64,000 nucleotides of DNA from Pararhizobium sp. A13 (GCF_040126305.1 NZ_CP149511.1:1426001-1490000); one strand, 5' to 3'; positions 43,632 to 53,571 are shown, counted from the first letter of the stretch. The notes: a model not told the origin generated them from the sequence alone. Numbers and translations: made by a program.

Positions 43632-44543
43632 GATTTTCTATCCCGGCGCTATCACGCAACCAGGTCCTCTCGAAGGTCAAAAAAGACGTGCGAATGCAGA
43701 TGCTGAAACGAGAACAGTCGTTTCGTCAGCCGGTCACGTCAGGTCAGTTGGGGAAATGCCAAGTGGCAAACGGGCTTAAAAGCCTCGGGAGCAAGATCGG
43801 CTTGGGGTAGATGCGCGACGCATCGAAACCATGAGAGCCGGTCCGTCAGAGAGGCGCACAAACACTCGAATAGATATCATCTCATGCCCTCCTCTGCTTT
43901 AAATTGCGAGCAAGACCAAGATACATGAGGTTGCTTGATCGGCAAGTACAGAATTTCTGCTTGTAGAAACCTCACAGGATCCGTTGCAGCAATGCAACAC
44001 TAACCCCGATGATGCTCGCTCCCCCTTAAGCCGCCACTCTGTTTCAGCGCGCTGCGCCGTAGCTCGGCTTGTTGCCGTCGGCTGTCGAACACTTGAGCTT
44101 GTTCGGCTCACTCCGTTGCTTGTTGCATAGCGCTCTGGCCAAATGTGGCGGACACATCGCTGACGCTCGGCGATGTCGGTGGCCGCGGTGATCCTTGTTG
44201 TCGAAACCATCGTGACCGGCGGGCATGTGATCCTTGCCGGCCGAGCCGCAAACTCTTGCGCACCCCTCCGCTGGCGTCATCCATGTCACAGCCGCCTCGA
44301 GGCTTCCGTGGTGCCCTGATCCTGGCTCTGCATCCCATGCGAAATTCGTGAACAGAAAACCAGCGTTCCCAGGGGGGAACGCTGGTTCTGATGCCGACGC
44401 ATTGAAGAACAAAGCGTCGATTGGTGAGGCTTTGTTGGGGGAAGAAAGGCCTCAACCTTCCTAAAAGACACCGAGACCAATTTGGTTCCACCATGTCCTA
44501 GCCGGCATCGTTGTACCGGGCATTGAAAATCCGGGAGGAAATC
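43632..44543. other. Gene-poor stretch with one strong hairpin
   Basis: Nothing convincing on either strand apart from the 13-bp hairpin at 44358-44387. Frames around 44044-44494 overlap each other on both strands without family resemblance. Confidence 0.45.
44358..44387 (-). terminator. Perfect 13-bp hairpin, minus-strand terminator candidate
   Basis: Arms AACCAGCGTTCCC and GGGAACGCTGGTT around a 4-nt loop. Read on the minus strand it is followed by TTTTCTGTTC, the usual layout of an intrinsic terminator. It lies about 500 nt beyond the stop of the giant repeat-protein gene. Confidence 0.55.
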
Positions 44544-44783
44544 ATGAAGAAACTGATCAGACCTCCCGTATCCCTGTTCTTGTCGCTCGGCGGGGTGGCG
44601 ACCACGCAGACAGCGACGGTCGTCGTTCCGGCGAGGTCAGGACCTATGCAGTTCAGGAGGACGGAAGATGACAGTGGCTCGGCATGCAAACTGCCGGGAG
44701 CTTTCGACATCGACTGGCGGCGCCATGCCGGAGCCGGTACGATCTTCCTCAATCTCATCCACGACGTCGACAACTGCGCGTGA
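44544..44783 (+). CDS. Small hypothetical, possibly secreted protein
   Basis: 79 residues beginning 'MKKLIRPPVSLFLSLGGVATTQTATVVVPA', which resembles a weak signal peptide. A GGGAGGAAATC ribosome-binding site precedes the ATG. The C-terminal half ('DWRRHAGAGTIFLNLIHDVDNCA') has no recognised domain. May be a remnant. Confidence 0.35.
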   Translation: MKKLIRPPVSLFLSLGGVATTQTATVVVPARSGPMQFRRTEDDSGSACKLPGAFDIDWRRHAGAGTIFLNLIHDVDNCA

Positions 44784-44888
44784 CCGATGGATATGCGCGG
44801 CGACACAATCGCCAAGGACGGCACGAGATGCTCCCGCTACCAAAGGGGCCTTTGCCGTTGCCGTGCACTTCGTGGCTGCGGAGAAGGG

Positions 44889-47800
44889 TTAGACTGCTAG
44901 ATAAGCCGAAATGACTGCCGCAATCTGATCCGAATTCAGAGCCGCCATCTGGGAGTCTATCAAAGCGTCCAGTTGTTTGCTGGACAGGCTCGCGATGTCT
45001 CCCGTTGACAGCCCCGCTACACCAGTTGAGCTAAGAGACGCAACATCGTCCGTTGAGAAGGTTGCCAGATCGTCCGTGGTCAGTGCCGCTATTTGCGCTG
45101 AAGTCAGGGCACTGACTTGGGCTGATGTCAGAGCCTCAGCCTGCTCCGTCGTCAAGGCGGCAACGACCCTGGTGCTCAATCCCGAGACCGCACTCGAGCT
45201 CAAGGCGACGATATGATCGGTGGAAAACTGGGCGATGTCGTCTGTGCCGAGCGCTGCCGCCTGCATTGCGTTCAGAGCGCTGACCTGCGACGTGGACAAC
45301 GCCGCAATTTGGCCAGTGCTCATCGCCGCCACCTGGTTGTATCCCAGCGAACCAATCTGACTTTTGCTCAAACCGGCAATCTCGTCAGGGGAAAGGGCCG
45401 CTATAACATCCGTGGATAGTCCCTTAATGGCATCCAAGCCGATCAACGCGAGTTCGTCGGTTGAGAACGTTTCCAGATCCCCCGTGGTCAGGCCCGCGAG
45501 CCCATCCGCACTCAAAGCGGCAATCTGGCCGGTGGAAAGCGCTTCGATCTGCTCGGTACTCAAGGCGCTAACCTGATCGCTGCTTAGGCCCGCAATGCCC
45601 TTCGTGCTCAAGGCGGCAATCTCGGCAGTGGAGAACGCAGCGACAAAGTCCGTGGACAATCCGGAAATGCCATCCGAGCTGATTGCCGCAAGTTCCTCGG
45701 TCGAGAATGTTTCCAGATCTTCCGTGGTTAGGCCAGCGAATGCATCCGCACTCAAAGCGGTAATCTGGCCGGTGGACAGCGCTTCGATCTGCTCGGGACT
45801 CAAGGCACTGACCTGATCGCTGCTCAGGCCCGCAATGCCGGCCGGGCTCACGGCGGCGATCTGGTCGATCGAGAGAGCCGCTACCTCGTCAGTACCCAGG
45901 GCTGTAACCTGTTTGGAGCTGAGAGCGCTGACCTGCTTGGTAGACAAGGCTTCAATCTGGTCGGTGCTCAACGCATGGATCTGGCCAGTGGAAAGGCCTG
46001 CAATGCCTGCCGTGCTCAAGGCGGCAATCTGGTCCGTCGAAAAGGCAGCTATCGTGTCTGTGGACAACCCCGAGACGGCACTCGAGCTGATCGCCGCGAT
46101 ATGGGCGGTCGAGAAGGCTTGCAGATCGTCGGTACCGAGCACAGCAATCTGCTTCCAACTCAGCGCAGCAACCTGCTCGGTCGACAAGGCCTCAATCTGG
46201 TCGGTGCTCAACGTATTGATCTGGCCGGTGGAAAGGCCCGCGATGCCAGCCGTGCTCAACGCGGCAATCTGGTCCGCCGAAAAGGCGGCTATCGTGTCCG
46301 TGGACAATCCCGAGACGGCACTGGAGCTGATCGCCGCGATATGGGCGGTCGAGAAGGTTTCCAGATCGTCCGTACTGAGCGCCGCAATCTGCGTCGAGCT
46401 CAGCGCAGCAACCTGATCGGTGGACAAGGCCTCAACCTGGTCGTTGCTCAACGCATTGATCTGGCCGGTGGAAAGGCCCGCGATGCCAGCCGTGCTCAAG
46501 GCGGCAATCTGGTCCATCGAGAGAGTCGGTATGTTGTCAGTGCCCAGGGTTGCAATCTGTTTGGAGCTGAGAGCACTGAACTGCCAGGTCGACAAGGCCT
46601 CAATCTGGTCGGTGCTCAACGTATTGATCTGGTCGGTGGAAAGGCCCGCGATGCCAGCCGTGCTCAAGGCGGCAATCTGATCCGCCGAAAACGCCGCTAT
46701 CGCGCCCGTGGACAATCCCGATACGGCACTCGAACCGATCGCAGCGATATCGGCGGTTGAGAAAGTCTCCAGATCGTCCGTGCCCAGGGCTGCAATCTGC
46801 GTCGAACTCAGCATTGCAATCTGGGCAGCGGTCAAGGCCTCAACCTGGTCAGTGCTCAAAGCAACGATATTTGTGGTGCTCAGGCCCTTGATGCCAGCCG
46901 TGCCCAAGGCAGCAATCTGGTCGGTCGAGAGGGCCGCCATGTCTTCGGTATCCAAGGCTGCAACTTGTTTGGAGCTGAGAGCGCTGACCTGGGCAGCGGT
47001 CAAGGCCTCAATCTGGTCAGTGCTCAACGTATCGATCTGGTCGCTGGAAAGGTCCGCAATGCCGGCTGTGCTCAACGCGGCAATCTGGTCAGCGGAAAGG
47101 GCGGCGATGAGGTCTGTCGACAATCCCGATATAGCGCTCGCGCTGATCGCCGCGATGTCGTTGGTAGAGAGGGCCTCGAAGTCGTCCGTTCCCAGGACCG
47201 CGACCTGTGTCGAGCTGAGAGCGCCGACCTGGGCAGTTGTCAAGGCCTCAAGCTGGTCGCTGTTCAAAGTAACGATCTGTGTAGTGCTCAGTCCCGCAAT
47301 GCCAACCGTGCTCAGGGCCGCGATCTGGTCGATCGAGAGAACCGCTATGCCGTCAGTACCCAGGGCTGCAATCTGTTTGGAGGTGAGAGCGCTGACCTGC
47401 CTGGTAGACAAGGCCTCAATCTGGTCGGTGCTCAACGCGTTGATCTGGCCAGTGGAAAGGCCTGCAATGCCTGCCGTGCTCAAGGCAGGGATCTGGTCCG
47501 TCGAAAAGGCGGCTAGGGTGTCTGTGGACAATCCCGAGACGGCACTCGAGCTGATCGCCGCGATATCGGCGGTTGAGAAAGTTGCTATGTCATCCGTGTT
47601 CAAGGCAGCGACTTGCTTTGAACTGAGGGCGCCGATCTGAGCAGTGGTCAAGGCCTCAACCTGCACAGAGCTCAACGTGACGATATCTGTGGTGCTCAGC
47701 CCCGCAATGCCAGCCGTGCTCAAGGCGGCAATCCGATCGGTCGAGAGTACCGCTACATCGTTCGTGCTCAAGGCAGCGACTTGTTTGGAGCTGAGAGCGC

Positions 47801-50800
47801 CGATCTGGTCAGCGGTCAAGGCCGCAACCTGGTCGGTGCTCAACGCATCGATCTGCTTGGTGCTTAGTCCCGCAATGCCAGCCGTGCTCAGGGCGGCAAT
47901 CTGGTCGGTCGAGAGAGCTGCTATTACATCTGTGGACAGTCCATATATGACATCCGCGCTGATCGCCGCAATGTCCTTGGTCGAAAAGGCCTCTATATCG
48001 TCTGTATCAAGCACTTTAATTTGTTGGGAGCTGAGAACGCTGATCTGCTTGGTTGATAGGGCCTCAATCTGCTCGGTGCTTAGGACGTCGATCTGCTTCG
48101 TGCTCAGTCCGGCAATGCCAGCCGCGCTCAAGGCGGCAAGCTGGTCGGTCGAGAGAGCTGCTACAACAGCTGTGGACAGGCCCGACATGGCGCTCGAGCT
48201 GATCGCCGCCATGTCCTTGGTCGAGAAGGTTGCTATGTCATCCACTTCCAGGGCAGCGATCTGTGTCGAGCCGAGAGCGCCGACCTGGACGGTTGTCAGG
48301 GCCTCAACCTGGTCGGTGCTTAGAGCAACGATCTGTTTGGTGTTCAGTCCCGCAATGCCAGCCGCGCCCAAGGCGGCAATCTGATTGGTCGAGAAGGCCG
48401 CTAAATCGCTCGTGCCCAAAGCTGCGACCTGCGCCGAACTCAACACTGCAACCTGCTTGGTGCTCAAAACGGCGATCTGGCTGGTGCTGAGGGCGTCGAT
48501 CTGGTCGGTGCTTAGTCCGGCAATGCCAGCCGTGCTCAGGGCGGCAATCTGGTCGGTCGAGAGGGCTGCTACAACAGCTGTGGACAGGCCCGACATGGCA
48601 CTCAAGCTGATCGCCGCGATGTCCTTGGTCGAGAAAATTGCTATGTCGTCCGCTCCCAGGGCAGCGACCTGTGTCGAGCCGAGAGCGCCGACCTGGGCAG
48701 TGGTCAAGGCCTCAATCTGGGCGGTGCTTAGAGCAACAATCTGTTTGGTGCTCAGTCCCGCAATGCCAGCCGCGCTCAGGGCGGCGATCTGCTCGGTCGA
48801 GAAGGCCCCTAAATCGTTTGTCTCCAAGGCTGCGACTTGCGCCGAACTTAGCACTGCAACCTGCTTGGTGCTCAAAACGGCGATCTGGCTAGTGCTCAGG
48901 GCGTCGATCTGGTCGGTGCTCAGTCCGGCAATGCCAGCCGTGCTCAAGACGGCGATCGTGTCGGAGGACAATGCAGCAACATTGTCTGTGCTCAAGGCAG
49001 CAACTTGCGTCGAACTCAGTACTGCAATCTGTTTGGTGCTCACAACGACGATCTGCTCAGTGCTCAGGGCGTCGATCTGGTCGGTGCTCAGACCCGCAAT
49101 GCCAGTCGTGCTCAGGGCGGCAATCTGATCCGTCGAAAGCGCGGCTATCGTGTCTATCGACAATCCCGATATGGCACGCAAGCTGATCGCCGCGATATCA
49201 TCGGTCGAGAAAGTTGCTATATCGTCCGCATCCAGGGCCGCAAGCTGTGTAGAGCTGAGAACACCAATCTGTGCAGAGGACAAGGTTTTAACCTGGTCGG
49301 TGGACAAGGCTTCAATCTGATCGGTGCTCAGGCTCTTAGCGGCCTTCGTGCTCAGGGCGGCAACCTGGTCGGTGGAAAGGGCCGCGATGACGTCTATCGA
49401 CAATCCCGATATGGCACTGGAGCTGATCGCCGCGATATCATCGGTCGAGAAAATTGCTATATCGTCCGCATCCAGGGCCGCAAGCTGTGTAGAACCGAGA
49501 ACAGCAACCTGTGCAGAGGACAAGGCTTCGACCTGGTCGGTGGATAACGATTCAATTTGATCGGTGCTCAGGCTCGTAACGGCCTTCGCGCTCAGGGCGG
49601 CAACCTGATCGGTGGACAAGACGGCGACATTGTCCGGGCTCAAGGCAGTGATTTGCGTCGAGCCCAACATCTTGATCTGTGCAACGGAAAATGCCGCAGT
49701 CTGGTCGGTGGACAAGGCGCTGATCTGCGTGGTCGTCAGGCTCGCGACCGCGCTGATGCTAAATGCAGCAATCTGGTCAGTGGAAAGGGACGTGATAACA
49801 TCCGTGGTCAAGCCTGCTATGGCTTTATTACTGATCGCTGCAATATCGGCGGTCGAAAATGTCGCTATGGCGTCCGCCCCCAGGGCCACAAGCTGCGTCG
49901 AGCTCAGCGACTTCACCTGTAAGGTGGATAGCGCCGCAGCCTGGCCGGTCGACAAGGCAGCGATCTGTGCGGTCGTCAAACTCACGACCGCACTCGTGCT
50001 CAAGGCAGTAATGTGATCGGAGGAAAGCGCGGCGATAACGCCCGTGGTCAAGCCCGCTATGGCTTTACTACTGATCGCTGAGATATCGGCGGTCGAAAAT
50101 GTCGCTATGTCGTCCGTCCCCAGGGCCGCAAGCTGTCGCGCGCTCAGCGATTTCACCTGTGAGACGGATAGTGCCTCGGCCTGGTCGGTCGACAAGGCAC
50201 CGATCTGACTAGAAGTCAGGCCTGCGACGCCATTCGTACTCAGGGCGGCAACCTGATCGGTGGACAAGGCCGCAATCTTGTCCGTGCTCAATGTAGCGAC
50301 TTGCGTCGAACTCAACGTCTTGACCTTTGCCACCGAAAATGCCGCGATGTGGTCGGTGGACAACGCGCCGATCTGTGCGGTCGTCAGGCTCGCGACCGCA
50401 CTCGTGCTCAAGGCAGTGATCTGTTCAGTCGAAAGCGCCGCCATAACGCCCGTGGTCAAGCCCGCTATGGCTTTATTACTGATCGCTGCGATATCGGCGG
50501 TCGAAAATGTCGCTATGGCGTCTGTCCCCAGGGCCGCAAGCTGTCGCGCGCTCAGCGACTTCACCTGTGAGACGGATAGTGCCTCGGCCTGGTCGGTCGA
50601 CAAGGCACCGATCTGACTAGAAGTCAGGCCTGCGACGCCCTTCGTGCTCAGGGCGGCAATCTGATCGGTGGACAATACCGCAATCTTGTCCGTGCTCAAG
50701 GCAGCGACTTGCGTCGAACCCAACATCCTGACCTGTGTAACGGAAAATGCCGCGATCTGGTCGGTGGACAAGGCGCCGATCTGTACGGTCGTCAGGCTCG

Positions 50801-51540
50801 CGACAGCACTTGTGCCAAAGGCGGTGATCTGTTCAGTGGAAAGCGCCGCCATAACGCCCGTGGTCAGGCCCGATACGGCTTTATTGCTGATCGCTGCAAT
50901 ATCGGCGGTCGAAAATGTCGCTATGTCGTCCGTCCCCAGGGCCGCAAGCTGTCGCGAGCCCAGCGACTTCACCTGTAAGATGGATAGTGCCTCAGCCTGG
51001 TCGGTGGACAAGGCGCCGATCTGTGCGGTCGTCAGGTTCGCGACCGCACTCGTGCTAAAGGCGGCAATCTGGTCAGTGGAAAGGGACGCGATAACATCGG
51101 TGGTCAGGCCCGATACGCCTCTCCCGCTGATAGCCGCGATATCAGCGGTTGAGAAGGTTGCCAGGTCATCCGTGCTTAGGGCCGCAAGTTGCGACGCGCT
51201 AAGGGCGCTTACTTGCGAGGAGATCAAGGCTTCCGCCTGATCTGTCGTCAAAGCTCCAATCTGCGTCGTGGTGAGTGCTGCAACCTGACTCGAGCCCAAA
51301 CTTTCGACGTCATATTTATCCAGAATAGCCAATTGATCCAGAGTCAAACCAACGATGGCGCTTTGCGAAATGGCGCTTAGCTGCCGGGTGCTGAGGGCTT
51401 CAACATCCTCCGTGTCCAAAGCGGCGACTTGAGCTGAAGAAAGCGCTTTGATCTGATTTGTAGAAAGGGACGCCACCTCGTCCGTAGTCCAGGTAGCGAC
51501 TGCCGCAGTTGAAAGAGACCTGATCTGATTGGCGCTTAGG
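44889..51540 (-). repeat. 24-bp coding tandem repeat with 240/408-bp higher-order periods
   Basis: The reading frame of the giant protein repeats every 24 bp (one octad). Blocks of 10 octads (240 bp) and 17 octads (408 bp) recur, for example in the 45.9-46.8 kb and 49.6-50.9 kb parts. Copies are diverged. Confidence 0.85.
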
Positions 51541-51560
51541 GAAGAGATGATCGAGGTCAT
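44889..51560 (-). CDS. Giant octapeptide-repeat protein (2223 residues)
   Basis: Apart from the first about 7 residues the whole protein is built from roughly 275 tandem octads of the form [STG]-[ST]-x-[QDAG]-[IV]-x-[AGS]-[LFI], such as 'STDQIAAL', 'STAGIAGL', 'SSTQVAAL', 'STADIAAI'. Blocks of 10 octads (from one 'GTDDLETF' to the next) and 17 octads form higher-order repeats. There is no signal peptide, membrane segment or RTX nonapeptide; I saw no cysteine and very few aromatic residues. The C-terminus 'NSDQIAAVISAYLAV' is hydrophobic and could be a type I secretion signal (speculative). A regular solenoid is the likely fold. Octads vary at the DNA level, so this is not a recent expansion artefact. 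The ribosome-binding site is weak. Function unknown; an adhesin, surface layer or structural filament is conceivable. Confidence 0.88.
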   Translation of the reverse strand: MTSIISSLSANQIRSLSTAAVATWTTDEVASLSTNQIKALSSAQVAALDTEDVEALSTRQLSAISQSAIVGLTLDQLAILDKYDVESLGSSQVAALTTTQIGALTTDQAEALISSQVSALSASQLAALSTDDLATFSTADIAAISGRGVSGLTTDVIASLSTDQIAAFSTSAVANLTTAQIGALSTDQAEALSILQVKSLGSRQLAALGTDDIATFSTADIAAISNKAVSGLTTGVMAALSTEQITAFGTSAVASLTTVQIGALSTDQIAAFSVTQVRMLGSTQVAALSTDKIAVLSTDQIAALSTKGVAGLTSSQIGALSTDQAEALSVSQVKSLSARQLAALGTDAIATFSTADIAAISNKAIAGLTTGVMAALSTEQITALSTSAVASLTTAQIGALSTDHIAAFSVAKVKTLSSTQVATLSTDKIAALSTDQVAALSTNGVAGLTSSQIGALSTDQAEALSVSQVKSLSARQLAALGTDDIATFSTADISAISSKAIAGLTTGVIAALSSDHITALSTSAVVSLTTAQIAALSTGQAAALSTLQVKSLSSTQLVALGADAIATFSTADIAAISNKAIAGLTTDVITSLSTDQIAAFSISAVASLTTTQISALSTDQTAAFSVAQIKMLGSTQITALSPDNVAVLSTDQVAALSAKAVTSLSTDQIESLSTDQVEALSSAQVAVLGSTQLAALDADDIAIFSTDDIAAISSSAISGLSIDVIAALSTDQVAALSTKAAKSLSTDQIEALSTDQVKTLSSAQIGVLSSTQLAALDADDIATFSTDDIAAISLRAISGLSIDTIAALSTDQIAALSTTGIAGLSTDQIDALSTEQIVVVSTKQIAVLSSTQVAALSTDNVAALSSDTIAVLSTAGIAGLSTDQIDALSTSQIAVLSTKQVAVLSSAQVAALETNDLGAFSTEQIAALSAAGIAGLSTKQIVALSTAQIEALTTAQVGALGSTQVAALGADDIAIFSTKDIAAISLSAMSGLSTAVVAALSTDQIAALSTAGIAGLSTDQIDALSTSQIAVLSTKQVAVLSSAQVAALGTSDLAAFSTNQIAALGAAGIAGLNTKQIVALSTDQVEALTTVQVGALGSTQIAALEVDDIATFSTKDMAAISSSAMSGLSTAVVAALSTDQLAALSAAGIAGLSTKQIDVLSTEQIEALSTKQISVLSSQQIKVLDTDDIEAFSTKDIAAISADVIYGLSTDVIAALSTDQIAALSTAGIAGLSTKQIDALSTDQVAALTADQIGALSSKQVAALSTNDVAVLSTDRIAALSTAGIAGLSTTDIVTLSSVQVEALTTAQIGALSSKQVAALNTDDIATFSTADIAAISSSAVSGLSTDTLAAFSTDQIPALSTAGIAGLSTGQINALSTDQIEALSTRQVSALTSKQIAALGTDGIAVLSIDQIAALSTVGIAGLSTTQIVTLNSDQLEALTTAQVGALSSTQVAVLGTDDFEALSTNDIAAISASAISGLSTDLIAALSADQIAALSTAGIADLSSDQIDTLSTDQIEALTAAQVSALSSKQVAALDTEDMAALSTDQIAALGTAGIKGLSTTNIVALSTDQVEALTAAQIAMLSSTQIAALGTDDLETFSTADIAAIGSSAVSGLSTGAIAAFSADQIAALSTAGIAGLSTDQINTLSTDQIEALSTWQFSALSSKQIATLGTDNIPTLSMDQIAALSTAGIAGLSTGQINALSNDQVEALSTDQVAALSSTQIAALSTDDLETFSTAHIAAISSSAVSGLSTDTIAAFSADQIAALSTAGIAGLSTGQINTLSTDQIEALSTEQVAALSWKQIAVLGTDDLQAFSTAHIAAISSSAVSGLSTDTIAAFSTDQIAALSTAGIAGLSTGQIHALSTDQIEALSTKQVSALSSKQVTALGTDEVAALSIDQIAAVSPAGIAGLSSDQVSALSPEQIEALSTGQITALSADAFAGLTTEDLETFSTEELAAISSDGISGLSTDFVAAFSTAEIAALSTKGIAGLSSDQVSALSTEQIEALSTGQIAALSADGLAGLTTGDLETFSTDELALIGLDAIKGLSTDVIAALSPDEIAGLSKSQIGSLGYNQVAAMSTGQIAALSTSQVSALNAMQAAALGTDDIAQFSTDHIVALSSSAVSGLSTRVVAALTTEQAEALTSAQVSALTSAQIAALTTDDLATFSTDDVASLSSTGVAGLSTGDIASLSSKQLDALIDSQMAALNSDQIAAVISAYLAV

Positions 51561-52190
51561 GAGTGAAAGCCCTTGATGTAAGCCGATTGTCTAATCAATT
51601 TAATTTACCGACAGTCGCCCTGTAGAAGATGGAACCTTCCATGCAAGAACCTGCAGCGCATCCACGGTCGGTGGCGGGCGTTGCCTGTCTGACCAGACGC
51701 TGACATTGCTACCGGTCATTCGAGCCCACCACCTCACTGGAAAGTGATTATAGGCGAATTGGCTTGCCTGAACCTGAAGTTGTGACGTGCTCACCCTCAT
51801 TTGGAACTGGAATTTTCCACTCATGATCTTGCGGGGGAACAAGGAGCTCGATCAGGCACTGGCGTTTTTCGAGGCGCAAATTGCCTTTGAAGTGGACGGA
51901 GGATGCCGCACCGATCGCGGAGGTCTGCCGCAAGGTGAGATGAATCAGAGCGGACGGTTGCCCCCTCAAGGTCCCTCAATTTCGACACGCACAGTGTAGG
52001 GTTTGCTTTCACCCAGATGGAAAAATCGCGGTTCACCAAAAGTCATTGTCCAAGCCCCGTATATCGCGGAAAGCCTGTGAGTACCGAGAGCGGTGCAATG
52101 CGCTGCCCCAGGGCGCCGGCAGCTTTGACAGCCACAGGCGTGATCAGGGACATCAGCCAACCGCGTGAACGCCTTTTCACGCGACAGGCC
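51561..52190. other. Intergenic with an IS3 remnant
   Basis: About 630 bp upstream of the giant gene. It holds its presumed promoter and the IS3-type fragment at 51869-51945. Other frames on both strands are short and unrecognised. Confidence 0.45.
51869..51945 (+). pseudogene. IS3-family transposase OrfA fragment
   Basis: Two frames in series give 'FFEAQIAFEV' and 'TEDAAPIAEVCRKV', which together match the 'SEAQIAFAL..AEDG..IAEVCRKMGIS' HTH segment of IS3/IS407-type OrfA proteins. There is a frameshift between them and a TGA directly after. No terminal repeats or OrfB are present. Confidence 0.5.
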
Positions 52191-52523
52191 TTAGATAGGC
52201 ATGGCGAGCAGGATCGTCGCCGGATCATTGGTGCAGTTCACCAGGGCCCGCGCCTCGCCGGGCGCAAGCCGACAGCTATCGAGGTAGCATAGCGTCGCCG
52301 TTTCCGTGGGCGTCTCCACGGTTACCTCCCCGGCGACAACGATGTAGATCTTTTCGACGGCAGCGTCCTTGAGCGAGGTTCGCCCGCCAGGCAGAAGATG
52401 CGACAGACCGATCCAGATCGTATCGGTTTCCGTCGCCTCCTTGCCCTGCAGGCGCAGGCAGCGCATGTCGTAATGCTCCGCCGCTTCGTAACGTTTTGCT
52501 TCTGCGTAGCGGGTTACCTGCAT
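52191..52523 (-). CDS. Cupin-domain protein
   Basis: 110-residue single-domain cupin-like beta barrel: 'GLSHLLPGGRTSLKDAAVEKIYIVVAGEVTVETPTETATLCYLDSCRLAPGEARALVNCTNDPATILLAMPI'. The usual metal His of cupin motif 1 (G-x5-H-x-H) is not present, so it may be a non-metal cupin. Ten bp after the quinone oxidoreductase gene; last gene of the long operon. It may be a lactonase, isomerase or binding accessory for the aromatic pathway. Confidence 0.82.
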   Translation of the reverse strand: MQVTRYAEAKRYEAAEHYDMRCLRLQGKEATETDTIWIGLSHLLPGGRTSLKDAAVEKIYIVVAGEVTVETPTETATLCYLDSCRLAPGEARALVNCTNDPATILLAMPI

Positions 52524-52533
52524 CGTCGGCGCC

Positions 52534-53538
52534 TCACGGCTTCAGCAGGACGCGATCCGGTGTGCTGCGTAGCACCGAGGCATAGGCCTTGGCCGCATCG
52601 GCAAGGCTGTAGCATGTCGCCGGATTGATCGGGAAAGGCTTCAGAAGACCTTCGTCGAATTTCGGCTTCAGCCGATCGAAGATGCGCGCGCCGTCGACGG
52701 AAGACAGCGCCAGCGTGTCGATGCCGATATATTTGTGGCGGCCGCGGAAAAAGTTGAAGATATCAAAAGGCACGGCCCGGTCGAAGGTCGAGATGAAGAT
52801 CTGCCGCGCCTGTTTCGCCATCGCCTTGTTGGCGATCTCGAAATAGGGACTGCCAACGGTGTTGAAGACGATGTCGGCGCCGTGGCCGCCGGTCTGGTCG
52901 CGAACGATCTGCGCCACGTCATCCGTGCTGCTGTTGAGCATCGTCACCGGCGCGTTGGTGTGCCCTTGCAGCGGCTGGTCGTTGTATTCGACGGCGAAGA
53001 CCTTGGCACCGGCCATGGTCGCGAGCTGGATCGCGGCCTGGCCGACTTTGCCATTACCGCCGCAGACGAGAACGACATCGGTCGGCTGGACGCCGCCTGC
53101 TTCCCGCAGACCTTCGTAAGCGGTGATGAAGGGCACGCCGATCGATCCCGCCTCCTCCATGGTGAAGTTGGCCGGCTTCTCACGCACCGCCTTCTGGTCG
53201 AGCACCATCCACTTGGCATGGCTGCCGTCCTGGCTGATGCCGAGCTCGCCGCCGCCGCCCCAGACTTCCATCCCGATCATCTGCTTCGGCCCTTCACGGA
53301 CGATCCCGCCGAAATCGCGACCGGGAGTGCGCGGCCAGACGGCATGCGGCATATGGCCGAGGGAGGCCTTGACGTCGCTGGGATTGACGCCCGCGGCGAC
53401 AATTTCGACCAGCACCTGCCCGGGGCCGGGACGCGGGACGCTGACATCGACGAGATCGATCAGCAGATTGTCGAGATCGGTGGACGCCTGCGAAACACGC
53501 AGTGCCTTGCCGGCCTTTGTCTCTGTCTGGATGTTCAT
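52534..53538 (-). CDS. Zinc-independent alcohol dehydrogenase / quinone oxidoreductase (MDR family)
   Basis: 334 residues of the medium-chain reductase superfamily. GroES-like N-terminus 'VSVPRPGPGQVLVEIVAAGVNPSDVKASLG', NADPH-binding 'VVLVCGGNGKVGQAAIQLATMAGAKVFAVEYND' (GGNGKVG), and no structural-zinc Cys cluster, so closer to quinone oxidoreductase/crotonyl-CoA reductase-type members. Follows the BKACE gene by 33 bp in the operon. It may reduce an enone or quinone intermediate of the aromatic pathway. Confidence 0.9.
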   Translation of the reverse strand: MNIQTETKAGKALRVSQASTDLDNLLIDLVDVSVPRPGPGQVLVEIVAAGVNPSDVKASLGHMPHAVWPRTPGRDFGGIVREGPKQMIGMEVWGGGGELGISQDGSHAKWMVLDQKAVREKPANFTMEEAGSIGVPFITAYEGLREAGGVQPTDVVLVCGGNGKVGQAAIQLATMAGAKVFAVEYNDQPLQGHTNAPVTMLNSSTDDVAQIVRDQTGGHGADIVFNTVGSPYFEIANKAMAKQARQIFISTFDRAVPFDIFNFFRGRHKYIGIDTLALSSVDGARIFDRLKPKFDEGLLKPFPINPATCYSLADAAKAYASVLRSTPDRVLLKP

Positions 53539-53571
53539 TGGCTTTGTCCTTTCATAGGTGCTTCGGGCCGC

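Noticed and set aside
44358..44387. Hairpin as part of an insertion-sequence end
   Set aside because: No second copy and no transposase nearby; terminator layout fits better.
44977..51380. Many long open frames on the plus strand opposite the giant repeat gene (up to about 310 codons)
   Set aside because: They are antisense shadows of a 24-bp periodic sequence: they show the same periodicity, lack ribosome-binding sites and have no family resemblance.
44889..51560. CRISPR array or non-coding satellite as the explanation for the repetitive 44.9-51.5 kb region
   Set aside because: The repeat is 24 bp with no spacers and a single frame stays open for 2223 codons; it is coding.
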